Assembly (NCBI GenBank): GCA_021234155.1
Contig: JAJEKV010000054.1
Location: forward strand, 4,263,962 to 4,327,961
Direction: 5' to 3'
DNA from: Isoetes taiwanensis
Lineage: Eukaryota > Streptophyta > Lycopodiopsida > Isoetales > Isoetaceae
DNA length: 64,000 nt
This document shows, in pieces, positions 24,701 through 33,531 of this stretch. Numbering within the stretch: the stretch's first letter is position 1; each line of letters begins with the position of its first letter. The notes beneath the pieces are model-generated. The model was not told the origin of the DNA. It searched no databases and saw only the letters and a list, made by a program, of their open reading frames with translations. The position numbers were made by a program, and so were the translations under genes.

Positions 24701-25477
24701 CAAGCAGCAGGTGTGCTCACGGTATCTGCATGGTACAATGAGACAAGATTGTTGACGTGGAATGAGTTCAAATTGAAGTTCCTTCTCCTTCGTTGGGACC
24801 GGGCCATTTGGGAAAAAGTAGCTGCTACACTTCCTCCACATCCACAAGACGTGGCTCCCCAGCTCTGGGTGGTTCATGGCAGTGTTAAGGAGGAGCACCT
24901 GGTGCACTCGATGTATGTGGTCCTGCTTCATCCTGAGGTGTTGCCTCCATCGCCAAAGTGGCCTTTAGTTATCCCCGAGCCTCATCGTAAAGCAGTGTGG
25001 CGATGGGTATGGGATAAATTGCTTCATCCTAAGCTATCCATTTTATGGTGGCAGATCACTCATAGATGCGTGCGGGTAAACACTGTTGTTCATCGATTTC
25101 GTCTAGAAGTCTCTGTGATCTGCCCTCTTTGCACGCAGAGGGGTGAGACAATTGAGCACTGCTTTTTCTTGTGTCATCATGTTCGACCTGCTTGGCAGTG
25201 GCTTCTGAGTCTTTTCCATTGTGATTTGAATAGTCAGCAGGTCCTATTATCAGTCTATCCTAGTTTTTGGGACAAGTTGGCAAAGAGGGCTTTCCACTTA
25301 GCATCTGCTTGGATCATCTGATCTATCTGGAAGAGGCGAAATCTCCTCATCTTCAAGGGACAGCTCTTTTCAGATACGCAAGTGCTTAGCGATGCCCGTA
25401 GTCGAATTGTGAAGGCGTACAAGTGCTCTTCCTTAAAGGATGACATCAAAAGTGTCATTTGGGAGCAATATCTTTAG
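21740..25477 (+). pseudogene. LINE ORF2: endonuclease, reverse transcriptase, zf-RVT, frameshifted
   Basis: Endonuclease blocks: LRNVRGL near 21764, DFICLQEHKC near 21838, GLVNVYAHNQPRQRGALW near 22060 and the catalytic VGDFNMVE near 22170. Reverse transcriptase blocks: SDWRPITLLSSMYKIFAK (23305-23358), NLDFAKAYDSV (about 23490), YADDTFLFL with the catalytic DD (about 23817-23845) and ATKLLGISVG (about 24017). A long open part (24551-25321) carries the zf-RVT region: PKLSILWWQITHRCVRVN, then CPLCTQRGETIEHCFFLC. One TGA at 25319 separates it from the last 50 codons, which end at 25477. Many frame changes lie between 21.8 and 24.4 kb. The protein would nick the target and copy LINE RNA. Confidence 0.85.
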
Positions 25478-25663
25478 ATTCACACCTACTCATAGCAAAC
25501 AGTTGTGCTCATGGTGATCTGTGTTCTCTGCTTTTCTATGTTATGTATGTGGTGGTAGTGTTGCTCTAGTGGATATCTTCTCCACTGGGTTTTGAGTCCC
25601 CCATGTACTCTTTGTATTCTTCTGAGTAATAAAGGTCCACGTTCATAAAAAAAAAAACTCTTC

Positions 25664-26023
25664 AAAAAGTTTGATTCTCCTTTTATGAAGGTTCGAGTCT
25701 TTGTATTGATGGAATTAGCAACCATTGCAAATCATAGGGTATTTGGTTTACAAATACATCACGACCAATCATTTCTAAGTGTATTCGCACCAGACGTATG
25801 TTGGCCATATGGGAGCCGTAGGATGGGAGAATCCGACAGCCGCATGGGGTGTTGGGTGCAACGAGTGCGAATAAGCATAAGCATGATATTAAGTGTACAT
25901 TATAAAATTGAACACATAAAGAAATATTACATCATCTCTGAGAATCCTTCAATGGCGGCAGCTCAAATCCTTTATGGAATGATCGGGTCGGATGAACAGA
26001 AAGCTGAATTCTTGAAAGTGTAC
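25664..26023. other. spacer between LINE and LTR element A
   Basis: It holds a small inverted repeat (GTATTCGCACC at about 25779, GAGTGCGAATAAGC at about 25866), possibly a tiny foldback element. Just before the LTR a frame reads MAAAQILYGMIGSDEQKAEFLKVYC, protein-like but unassigned. Confidence 0.35.
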
Positions 26024-26619
26024 TGTTAGTCCTGTGCCTCCTGGTACAGGACTATTCATGCATACGACGGACCAGGTCAAGCTCAAGGATCCCAGACAAA
26101 TGCACGGGTCGTGGTCGTCCAAAACCCAAAGAAAGACAAAGCGGCAGACCACGATTCCAGCCACTGCGTCCTCAAGATCAACAAGAGCCCGCTCAGGGGA
26201 CAAGTGATGGCTCATCACCGCCAGCGTCGTGCGGCGTGATTCTAGGCACTTCAAGAGGCACCGCCAACATTCCTAGAATCGGGCCTCCTTCCAGAGTCGG
26301 CCGAGATCGTCCAGTGTCTATATTGGGCCAAAGGCCATTGTACTATATATATGAGTAGAGCTAGCACATGAGTTTTTAGATGAGTTTTGAGTCTTGTCTC
26401 TCTTTGATCTTCTCTCGATTCAAGTAGAGCTCATGTATGTTCATCATTGATATCAAGGAAGCTTATCATTTTCCTCTCATTGTTCTCTTTTTGTTACATT
26501 TTTTTTCTTCTTGTTCTTTTTCGCAAATCCCGCGTGACATAGTCCCGGATTCTCCTGTTAGATCCAAGGGTCCTCCACGGAGGGTCGCCTTTGTAGCGTT
26601 CGAACCCGGACCCCAAACA
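26024..26619 (+). repeat. 5' LTR of copy A
   Basis: Starts TGTTAGTCCTGTGCC and ends CCCCAAACA. It contains the promoter-like GTACTATATATATGAG at about 26340 and matches the 3' LTR with scattered differences, many at CAG/CTG sites (for example aatcaggcc in the 3' LTR is aatcgggcc here). The bases just after it do not start with TGG, so no standard tRNA primer site is visible. Confidence 0.9.
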
Positions 26620-26666
26620 CATGCCGCCACGGGTCTGATTTCGATTTTCCTTTCTTTCGTCGCCGT

Positions 26667-28470
26667 ATGTTCCGTCCAAACTTCCGCCCGGAAGAACTTC
26701 TTTCCTGGGACGGCGCCTCGCTTGGAGCGCCATCATCGGAAGGGAAGCCGTTCGTGACATGTATGGATGCTTATGACATTGAGGAGGCCACATTGGGTCT
26801 AGGGCTCATCGGGCGCCACCCACCCTCGTGTCATGTCTCGCCCAAATTCTCCGCCTCAAGCGTGCAAACATTGCTCACCTCGGTCTCCAGCCCTATCGGC
26901 TCCAACCTCAACCTTACTTTCATACCCCGTAACATGCCTTCATCCATCGGGCCTTTCCTCGCCATGCGCCTCTGCCTTCACAACCATCATCTCCTACGGG
27001 TGGGACAGGATATCCACATGTCTCTTTTGCTCCTCCCAGAATTTCCCTTCCCTACATTTCCCACCACTCTTCCCTGTTTACAACCTTACCGACCTCAAAA
27101 CCAATGATCATGCACCTCCAAGTACCTCCATCTCAAAGAACCCCTTCAAACAGGTCTTTTCGCACCATACCACCTCCAACTCCACCTCAATATCCTCACT
27201 ATCATGTTCCTGTCCAGCCCAAACTTTTTACCTCTACCTTTCGGACCCTTGTCGACTTATCCTACATTTGGCAACACGAAAGGCAAACCCTTAGACCAAA
27301 GTGCTCGGGCCCACATGGAAGAATTTGAGGCTCGGGCATGTCCTGAATGGTCATGCACAACCTCAACCGAAATTCCACATCTTTTCCACAACGCCTGCGT
27401 GGCTCCCCTCATCAATGGCTCATGTCCAACAAAAGCCACCGAAACAAGATTGGTCGAAATGAGAATCGCTTTTCTTTCTCACCATGGGACCCACGGATGA
27501 TGATCGCCTTCATCTCAAGCAACTCAATGACCTTCAACAAGAGCCCACGGAGTCTACTGGGATTTTGCGATCGACTTCACATTCTCTTTCGGCAAACTCA
27601 AGGAGTACCCCACACGAGAGCGGATCTTGGTCCGGTTTCTCCAAGGACTTCCTCCAAATTATCCAGACTCATGATCAATACCGCTACCAAGACTTTGGAG
27701 CAAAGCTATCGATCTTGTCAATCACTCGACCAATGTTTCCTCCCGCGGGCGTGGCTCTTCGGGAGCTCCCTTTCATTCCACCCGTCATGGTTCCCCGAGG
27801 GATCTTTGTTCAACCACGCCAATCATAGCCAGCGGTCAAATGACTGGTGCCATATCAAGAAATATCGGGGCCACTTGGCAAATGAGTGCAACTCCACCAA
27901 TGGCCCGCCTCATTGTAAAAGATGCAACATGTGCAATCATGCTACGGAAGAGTGCTTTTCGCGACTCATCCTACACCTTTCGCAACAAGATGGTTTATCA
28001 AGTGCAAAACAACATCTACGCACCAATTGCAATATCGGCCCACCACTGCGAGCGCAACCCACTCAACTCTATCAGCAACAGGAGCAACAGCGGGGACCCA
28101 ACACACGCCCTCCTTTTGATCCTTGGCTTCGAAGTGTTATCCTTTGTCAAGAATGGGGTCATACCACCACGGCGTGTCCTCAACTTCCACAAGTTGGTGC
28201 GGCTTCGCACAAATCAGACCACGTCGGTCCGCCTCACGGCTTACCAACTCTGGATTGCTAATGGCAAACAAGGCCCGCGTCCTGTTCTTCGGAAGCCACC
28301 TCGCGCGCCTCAGCAATCACGCTATCAACCAGCTCCTGCCACTCAACCTCAGATGGATCAACAAGCACAGGAAGAAATTTTTCAAGCTCTTAATCCTCCA
28401 GTCCAGCCATCCAATTGGGTTGGTTTGGTCTCACGCCAAACCCGGGCGTCACGTCCCTTAACCATTATTC
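26667..28470 (+). pseudogene. gag of copy A, frameshifted
   Basis: The start matches copy B's MSVRNFTPEELL (here RPNFRPEELLSWDG). Capsid-like text aligning with copy B (HIFSTTLRGSPHQWL, LNDLQQEPTES) is spread over three frames. Nucleocapsid follows, with remains of three CCHC knuckles: HLANEC, CKRCNMCNHATEEC and CQEWGHTTTACP. The first knuckle has lost its second cysteine through a change at a CTG site. It would form the particle shell and bind RNA. From 27840 the frame is open into protease. Confidence 0.8.
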
Positions 28471-29204
28471 CTAATGGCACGCAACCTGCCTTTGCAGTCG
28501 ACGCAATTCCTCATGCAGAAGACAAAAAGGTCAATTTTGCACCTGACTTGGAGAAACTCATGCCGAATGTCATGCCTAAAGTTCGACAAAGCATTTTGAA
28601 CCTCATGCAAGCTGCTGAAGGCCGCACGTTGGCTAATGTCCATGCCACCACTAGAGCTCAACAAAGACAAGACGCACCTTCCACGTCTCAACCTCCACGC
28701 TCTCAGACATATCCCAATATCGCTGCGGAGGTTGACCTACTCAAAGAAGTTGCTGCTTCTTTACCACGCACTCCCGCACCTGTGGATCCAGCCGATCCTT
28801 TTTCTCATGTGCCTCTGGAACTCCAAGAGGAGCTAGCCAAAATCAAAATTCCTTTAAGCTTGGCCACAATTTTGAAACTCTGTCCTGCTCTCAAGGACCA
28901 GTTACCACTCCCGACTGTTTTGGTTGGGGCTGTTGCTACCTCTACTCCCACGGTACATGCCACGATGGGCAATCAACAAGTCAATCATGTTCAAATTGAC
29001 GGAGGTAGCGCGGTCAATCTCATCGCGGATAAACTCGCCAAACAAATGGGCATCAAACAACTCTATCGTGCCCCATATGACATCAAATTGGCCAATGGCC
29101 ATATCACGAGACCTCAAGGTGTCACGCCTCTTCTTCACATCAACATTGGTGATCTCAGATTCCCCTTGGAATTTGGTGTTTGGAATTTGGAGAAGATCCG
29201 GTGA
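27840..29204 (+). CDS. gag C-terminus plus aspartic protease, open segment (copy A)
   Basis: A 454-codon open stretch of the polyprotein. Its first part is off frame for nucleocapsid. From about 28200 it reads in the true frame (LRTNQTTSVRLTAYQLW...). The protease active site is QIDGGSAVNLIADKL at about 28990-29035, where the family usually has DSG or DGGS, followed by the flap-like region LANGHITRPQGVTPLLHI. Frame is lost at 29205 relative to copy B. The part between 28200 and 29200 is rich in intact CAG/CTG and clean. Confidence 0.75.
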   Translation: MTGAISRNIGATWQMSATPPMARLIVKDATCAIMLRKSAFRDSSYTFRNKMVYQVQNNIYAPIAISAHHCERNPLNSISNRSNSGDPTHALLLILGFEVLSFVKNGVIPPRRVLNFHKLVRLRTNQTTSVRLTAYQLWIANGKQGPRPVLRKPPRAPQQSRYQPAPATQPQMDQQAQEEIFQALNPPVQPSNWVGLVSRQTRASRPLTIIPNGTQPAFAVDAIPHAEDKKVNFAPDLEKLMPNVMPKVRQSILNLMQAAEGRTLANVHATTRAQQRQDAPSTSQPPRSQTYPNIAAEVDLLKEVAASLPRTPAPVDPADPFSHVPLELQEELAKIKIPLSLATILKLCPALKDQLPLPTVLVGAVATSTPTVHATMGNQQVNHVQIDGGSAVNLIADKLAKQMGIKQLYRAPYDIKLANGHITRPQGVTPLLHINIGDLRFPLEFGVWNLEKIR

Positions 29205-31180
29205 TTATGAAATGTTGGTCGGCGGACCTTTTCTCGCTTGGGCCAAGAGTATCCACATTGGACCACGGATCGGTTAGTCATCACCGATGGTCACCTCAAT
29301 GCCACCATGGACTTGGAAACGAGGGCAAAATCATTTCCGCCGACAATGCTGAACCCTCTCTCCGGATTAACCGATTCCGAGGGACGCCCGGAATATTTAT
29401 CAAGTTCGGGGCTCCCCGCGAGTGCGCCTCTCGTCATCCTACCCCGAATATCTTTGATCCTTGGGGAGAAATGACTCTTGATCGAGGACCAGCCGTGGTC
29501 GCTTTGCTTGACCCTTACCGGCTCCTTGCAATCGAATCCAACGTGTTGATCACTTTTGGACGCCGAACCTCCGCGGCTCCCAGATGTACACGCCGTCATG
29601 AAGCAACCTCTCGCTTGAGGAAACTCAAGAACCTCTCTTTTTCACCACGCAGAGTGCCACGATCCCGTTATGCTTCAACCTCCCGCTCATATTGTCCAGA
29701 CACGGGTTATCCCCATATTCGGACTCCTGCCAATGAGATTGTGGACGTGGGCAACAATCACCGTCCGGACTTTGTCGCCAATCTTCCGGACACCCTATCG
29801 TAACGGGGCTGTCATGCTCTTCAAAAAGTTCAAACACATTTTTCGCCGAGCTCTGAGAGATCTTCTGGGATCAACAAAACCTTGGGGAACTCACCATTCC
29901 TACCAAGTCGATGCACGCCCGCCTAGCAACGGCAGTCGGGCTCAACCCTAATTACCGCGGATCGGCGTCAAGGCGTAAATTGACAAACTCCTTGTTTGCA
30001 GGTTTGATCTATGAGGTCAAACATTGCGAATGGGTGAGCCCCATCGTCATTGCACTCGAACACAATGGTAAGATCCGTTTGCGTGGACTACCAAAACTCA
30101 ATCGGGCCACGGGCGTGATCATTTTCCACTTCCTTCACGCACTGTGTTCTCGAAGAGGTTGCTGGACATGAGATGTACTCCTTCATGGATGGTTTTACGC
30201 TACAATCAGATCTCGGCCAAAGAATCGATCAACTCAAGACTACTTTCACCACCCCCCGGGGCACTTTTTGCCTACAAGGTGGTTCCTTTTGGATTATCAA
30301 ACTCTCCATCCACGCGTTTCAACGTATCATGCTCTCAGTTTTTTCATGATTTTATGAAGGAAAATCCCTTCTTGCAAATTTTTCAAGATGACTTTCTCGC
30401 CCTACAGTTCCATGGTGACCATTTGGATAAATTGGAACTCGTCTTTCAGAAATGTGATGAGTCCGCATTAGTCTCAATCCGGAGAAATGCACCTTTTTTG
30501 CGCCACTTCGTGTGTTCTGTTGGGACATGTGGTAAAAGAAAGGTGTATCACCATGGATCCACGCCAAAATCGGTTGTGTGCTCAAGGCTCAAGCACCAGC
30601 CAATATCAAGGAAACACGCTCTTTCTTGGGTAAGGTCAATTATTACTCCACCTTCATTCCCTGGACTCGCAGACCATTGCAGATCCCATTCATAAACTCA
30701 CGGTGATGAATCCACCGGCTTGGAATTCCCTGTGGATCTTCGCTTCCAACAGCTTGAAGCTCTTGCTTACTCGGGCCCCGGTTCTTGTTCCTCCTCAATG
30801 GGACAAGCCCTTTCATGTCCATGTCGATGTCTCGCCTTTGCTATTGGAGCTGTTCTTTCTCAAGAATATGATCGCATTAATCGACAAACCAAACCGCTAC
30901 GCCCACCGGAACTCAATTCGCTGAACGCAACTACTCTCGCCACGAGCGAGAAGCCTTGGGTTTAATTTTTCTGCGCCCAACGCCTCCGTCACTATCTTTT
31001 GGGCGGCCGGATCAAATTCTTTGTTGACCACCGGGCACTTCTTTATTTGATCAACAAATCCACGCCCACGGGCCGCATTGCTCGTTGGGTCCTCCTTCCG
31101 CAAGAATTTGCACCTTTTGAAATTGTTCACAAGGCCGCAAATCTCATGTTGTCCCCGGATTATCTTTCACGCATCCCACG
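29205..31180 (+). pseudogene. reverse transcriptase and RNase H of copy A, frameshifted
   Basis: RT blocks in changing frames: WVSPIVIALEHNGKIR near 30033, YSFMDGF near 30180, YKVVPFGLSNSPSTRFNV near 30270 and the catalytic IFQDDFLAL near 30380-30405 (FQDD in place of YxDD). RNase H: PVLVPPQWDKPFHVHVDVS near 30778-30830, where the D of HVDVS is the expected catalytic acid. The C-terminal region FFVDHRALLYLINKSTPTGR and HKAANLMLSPDYLSRIP lies at about 31020-31180. The stretch is strikingly poor in CAG/CTG compared with copy B. Function would be copying the element RNA to DNA. Confidence 0.85.
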
Positions 31181-31379
31181 GATGATCCCTCCACCGGAGT
31201 CTCGGGCGCTTTTTCCCGACGCTTCAACTCTTTTCTCGTCACGGCAACACCTCATTGGTTTCATGACTTTCAGCAGTGATATCTCCTCACAGCTCTTCCA
31301 CCGCAGGACGCCACGCTCTCTCGACCAAAGCGCCAATCCCGCCGCCATCAATTTCTCAGAGAGGTCCGTGACTACACCA

Positions 31380-32585
31380 TGGTTGCGAGGCCATCTTTAC
31401 AAAAGGGTAAGGATACCATCCTTCGACGCCATGTTCTCCCTCATGAGGTCCCGTGATATTGTTCGAGAAGCCCATGAAGGGCTCGGTGGTGGTCATTTTC
31501 ATGGTGACACCACGGACGCGAAAATCCTTCTTGCTGGTTATTTTTGGCCCATGCTCTTTAAAGACGCCACGCCCACGCCAAGCCGTGTGATGCTTGCCGG
31601 CGTGTGGGACGCCCACCACGCCCGCGACTCTTCCCTTGACGCCGGCCGCCACGCCTACTTCCTTCAACAAATGGGGAATGGATTTTGTGGGACCCATCGA
31701 TCCTCTCCCCGCTGACACCCGCGTACCCGCTACATTCAGTTCTCACTGACTATGCTACCAAATGGGCGGAAGCTTGCGACTTCCGCACAACCGCGGCCAA
31801 GACGACCAAAGTCATCTATCAACAAATCATCACGCGATTCGGCCGCCCCACGTAGCTGGGTCGATGATCGTGGTGTACATTTTATCAATCACACCATCAA
31901 GGAGCTGACGGATTATCTCCTGATACATCATCACAAGAGCACACCTTACTATCCTCAAGGGAATGGTTTGGCTGAAAGCACCAACAAAACTCTGGTCACA
32001 ATTCTCAAGAAAATTTGTGACGCTTCTCGCACTGACTGGCAAACCAAACTTCCTACTGTTCTATGGGCTTACAATACTTGTTTCAAAATAGCTACTGGTC
32101 ACACTCCTTTCAAATTGGTTTATGGTCAAGAAGCTCTCATGCCTTTTGAGTACATTCTCCCCACTCTCCGTTTTCAACTGGCTACTGCCCATAATCCGCC
32201 TGCTGCACTCAAAGAAAGGGTTTATCAATTGGAACAGTTGGATGAACTTAGAAGGGATGCTTATATTCGTGTTCTTCATGGACAACGGTTGCAAAAATCT
32301 TTACATGACAAACGTTTGAAGACAAAAACATTCCAGGACGGAGATTTGGTTCTTCTTTATGATTCTCGGTACAAAAATTTTCCGGGTAAGCTTAAGTTTC
32401 GATGGCTTGGCCCTTATCAAATTGTTCAAGTGGTTCAACCCAGCGTTTTCAAGCTGGCTGAGTTAGATGGAACTCCATTACCTACACTGGTTAATGGCTT
32501 TTGCCTCAAACCATTTCATACCACAGCAAGTGACACTCACCCAACAGATACAGTTCAAGACGCACACACAACAGATAGTGACTAA
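31380..32585 (+). pseudogene. integrase of copy A (C-terminal two thirds open)
   Basis: The N-terminal zinc-binding part (REAHEGLGGGHFHGDTT, then CDACQR-equivalent lost) is frameshifted. The segment 31752-32585 is open for 277 codons. Within it are the second catalytic aspartate (DDRGVHFINHT, SDRG in copy B) and the catalytic glutamate in PQGNGLAESTNKTL, then LWAYNTCFKIATGHTPF and the GPY/F module FRWLGPYQIVQVV. The first aspartate (LTDYATKWAEA) is at about 31745. There is no chromodomain; the protein ends soon after GFCLKPFHTT. Confidence 0.85.
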
Positions 32586-32725
32586 AACGGCGGCATATTA
32601 TATTATAGGTGGAAATTTTTTTACAAAATGTGGGCACAGCCCAGCTATTTCCGCTATGGGCACTGCCCTATATACAAAAACGGGCTCAGAGCCCTATCTA
32701 CTAAAAACCTAAGAAGAAAAACCCT

Positions 32726-32992
32726 CTACTCCGGGTTCGGAGCAGAGGTGATGCGGAGGAGGTGGTAGAGGTTCTGCTCAGGGTCCCAGCGAAGGTGCAG
32801 AACCACCTCCATTGCGTTGGTCTTCGGATCGGGATGTTCAGCCATCCCGGCACACCAGCCATCCATTCTCAGGCCACGATTGTGGCAGCGCCAGAGGTCC
32901 AGACAATCCATCTTGCAGGTAATCCACTCCTGACAGTTAGTGGGCATAGTGCAGTTCTCGTTCAAACCAGCAGCCGCCATGCTGAGCGCCAT
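32726..32992 (-). CDS. antisense accessory ORF in retroelement (copy A)
   Basis: An 88-codon ORF on the strand opposite to gag-pol. It starts MALSMAAAGL and contains NCQEWITCKMDCLDLWRCHN, MDGWCAGMAEHPDP and the end RWDPEQNLYHLL...NPE. Six cysteines are present. Copy B carries the same ORF: over the first 65 residues I count 51 identities, and at least ten codons differ only silently, which suggests selection on this frame. A CCAAT-like ATTGG and TATATAAG lie directly upstream on this strand. I do not recognise the family. It could be a captured host gene piece or an element-encoded regulator. Confidence 0.6.
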   Translation of the reverse strand: MALSMAAAGLNENCTMPTNCQEWITCKMDCLDLWRCHNRGLRMDGWCAGMAEHPDPKTNAMEVVLHLRWDPEQNLYHLLRITSAPNPE

Positions 32993-33021
32993 CGGATGTC
33001 TTCGCTTCACTCCCGGTTCGT

Positions 33022-33064
33022 CTTATATAGCCAACTGCGGAACTCCTTGTCGACGTGGACCAAT
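33022..33064 (-). promoter_or_regulatory. TATA and CCAAT-like promoter of the antisense ORF (copy A)
   Basis: TATATAAG is at 33022-33029 on the minus strand, 30-37 bases before the ATG. ATTGG (CCAAT on the plus strand near 33060) lies about 35 bases further upstream. The same layout is present in copy B. Confidence 0.5.
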
Positions 33065-33531
33065 CACAACCATCGCCAACGTGTTTGCAATGCAAGGCTG
33101 TTTCTAAAATGAGAATCTTTTCTCCCGCCGCATATCTAGCCATGGTACCTTCTGACACATTCCTTTTAATGATATCCCACTTCGAGTTGCCAGCATTAAA
33201 TGCCATTCCTTCCTTACATACTCGTCAAACATTAATGTGTGTCCTTTGGCCACCTGTCACATCCGATCATTCTCTCACGCCTCATCTCCACCGTTCATTG
33301 CTTCTCCCTTTGTTGTTCGGGGACTTAGCCAAATTTTTGCCTCTCAATCCCCTCCTTGGCATCTTTCGACACCTGGCACCATCAACGGTTACAGTTTCGC
33401 CCTCATCATACCTCTTCGCCTCCATTTGCGCGCCCTAAACCTTTTCGTCTCTCTGCGCCTTCGTCCTTCGTCCTCCGTTCTCCGCTCTCCGCCTTCTTCA
33501 ACCAGTTCCTTCTGTTCCGACGCTTTTCGCC

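Larger units (their letters stand above)
20305..25656 (+). mobile_element. L1-type LINE retrotransposon, near full length
   Basis: The element is bounded by the seven-base direct repeat ACTCTTC at 20298-20304 and 25657-25663. It ends in a poly(A) run with AATAAA at 25628. The order is a 5' UTR with a near-perfect palindrome (20301-20325, 12-base arms), ORF1, then ORF2 with AP endonuclease, reverse transcriptase and a C-terminal zinc-finger region. This is the plan of plant L1-like non-LTR elements. ORF1 and the ORF2 3' end are almost clean, while the middle of ORF2 is full of frameshifts and poor in CAG/CTG. The full length and clean TSD suggest a fairly recent insertion. Confidence 0.9.
32586..33531. 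other. post-integrase region of copy A
   Basis: No sense-strand frame continues integrase. The left half carries the antisense ORF (32726-32992). The right half (33200-33530) is pyrimidine-rich on the sense strand and leads to the ATG of the accessory ORF. It could be a promoter or 5' leader for that ORF. Confidence 0.5.
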
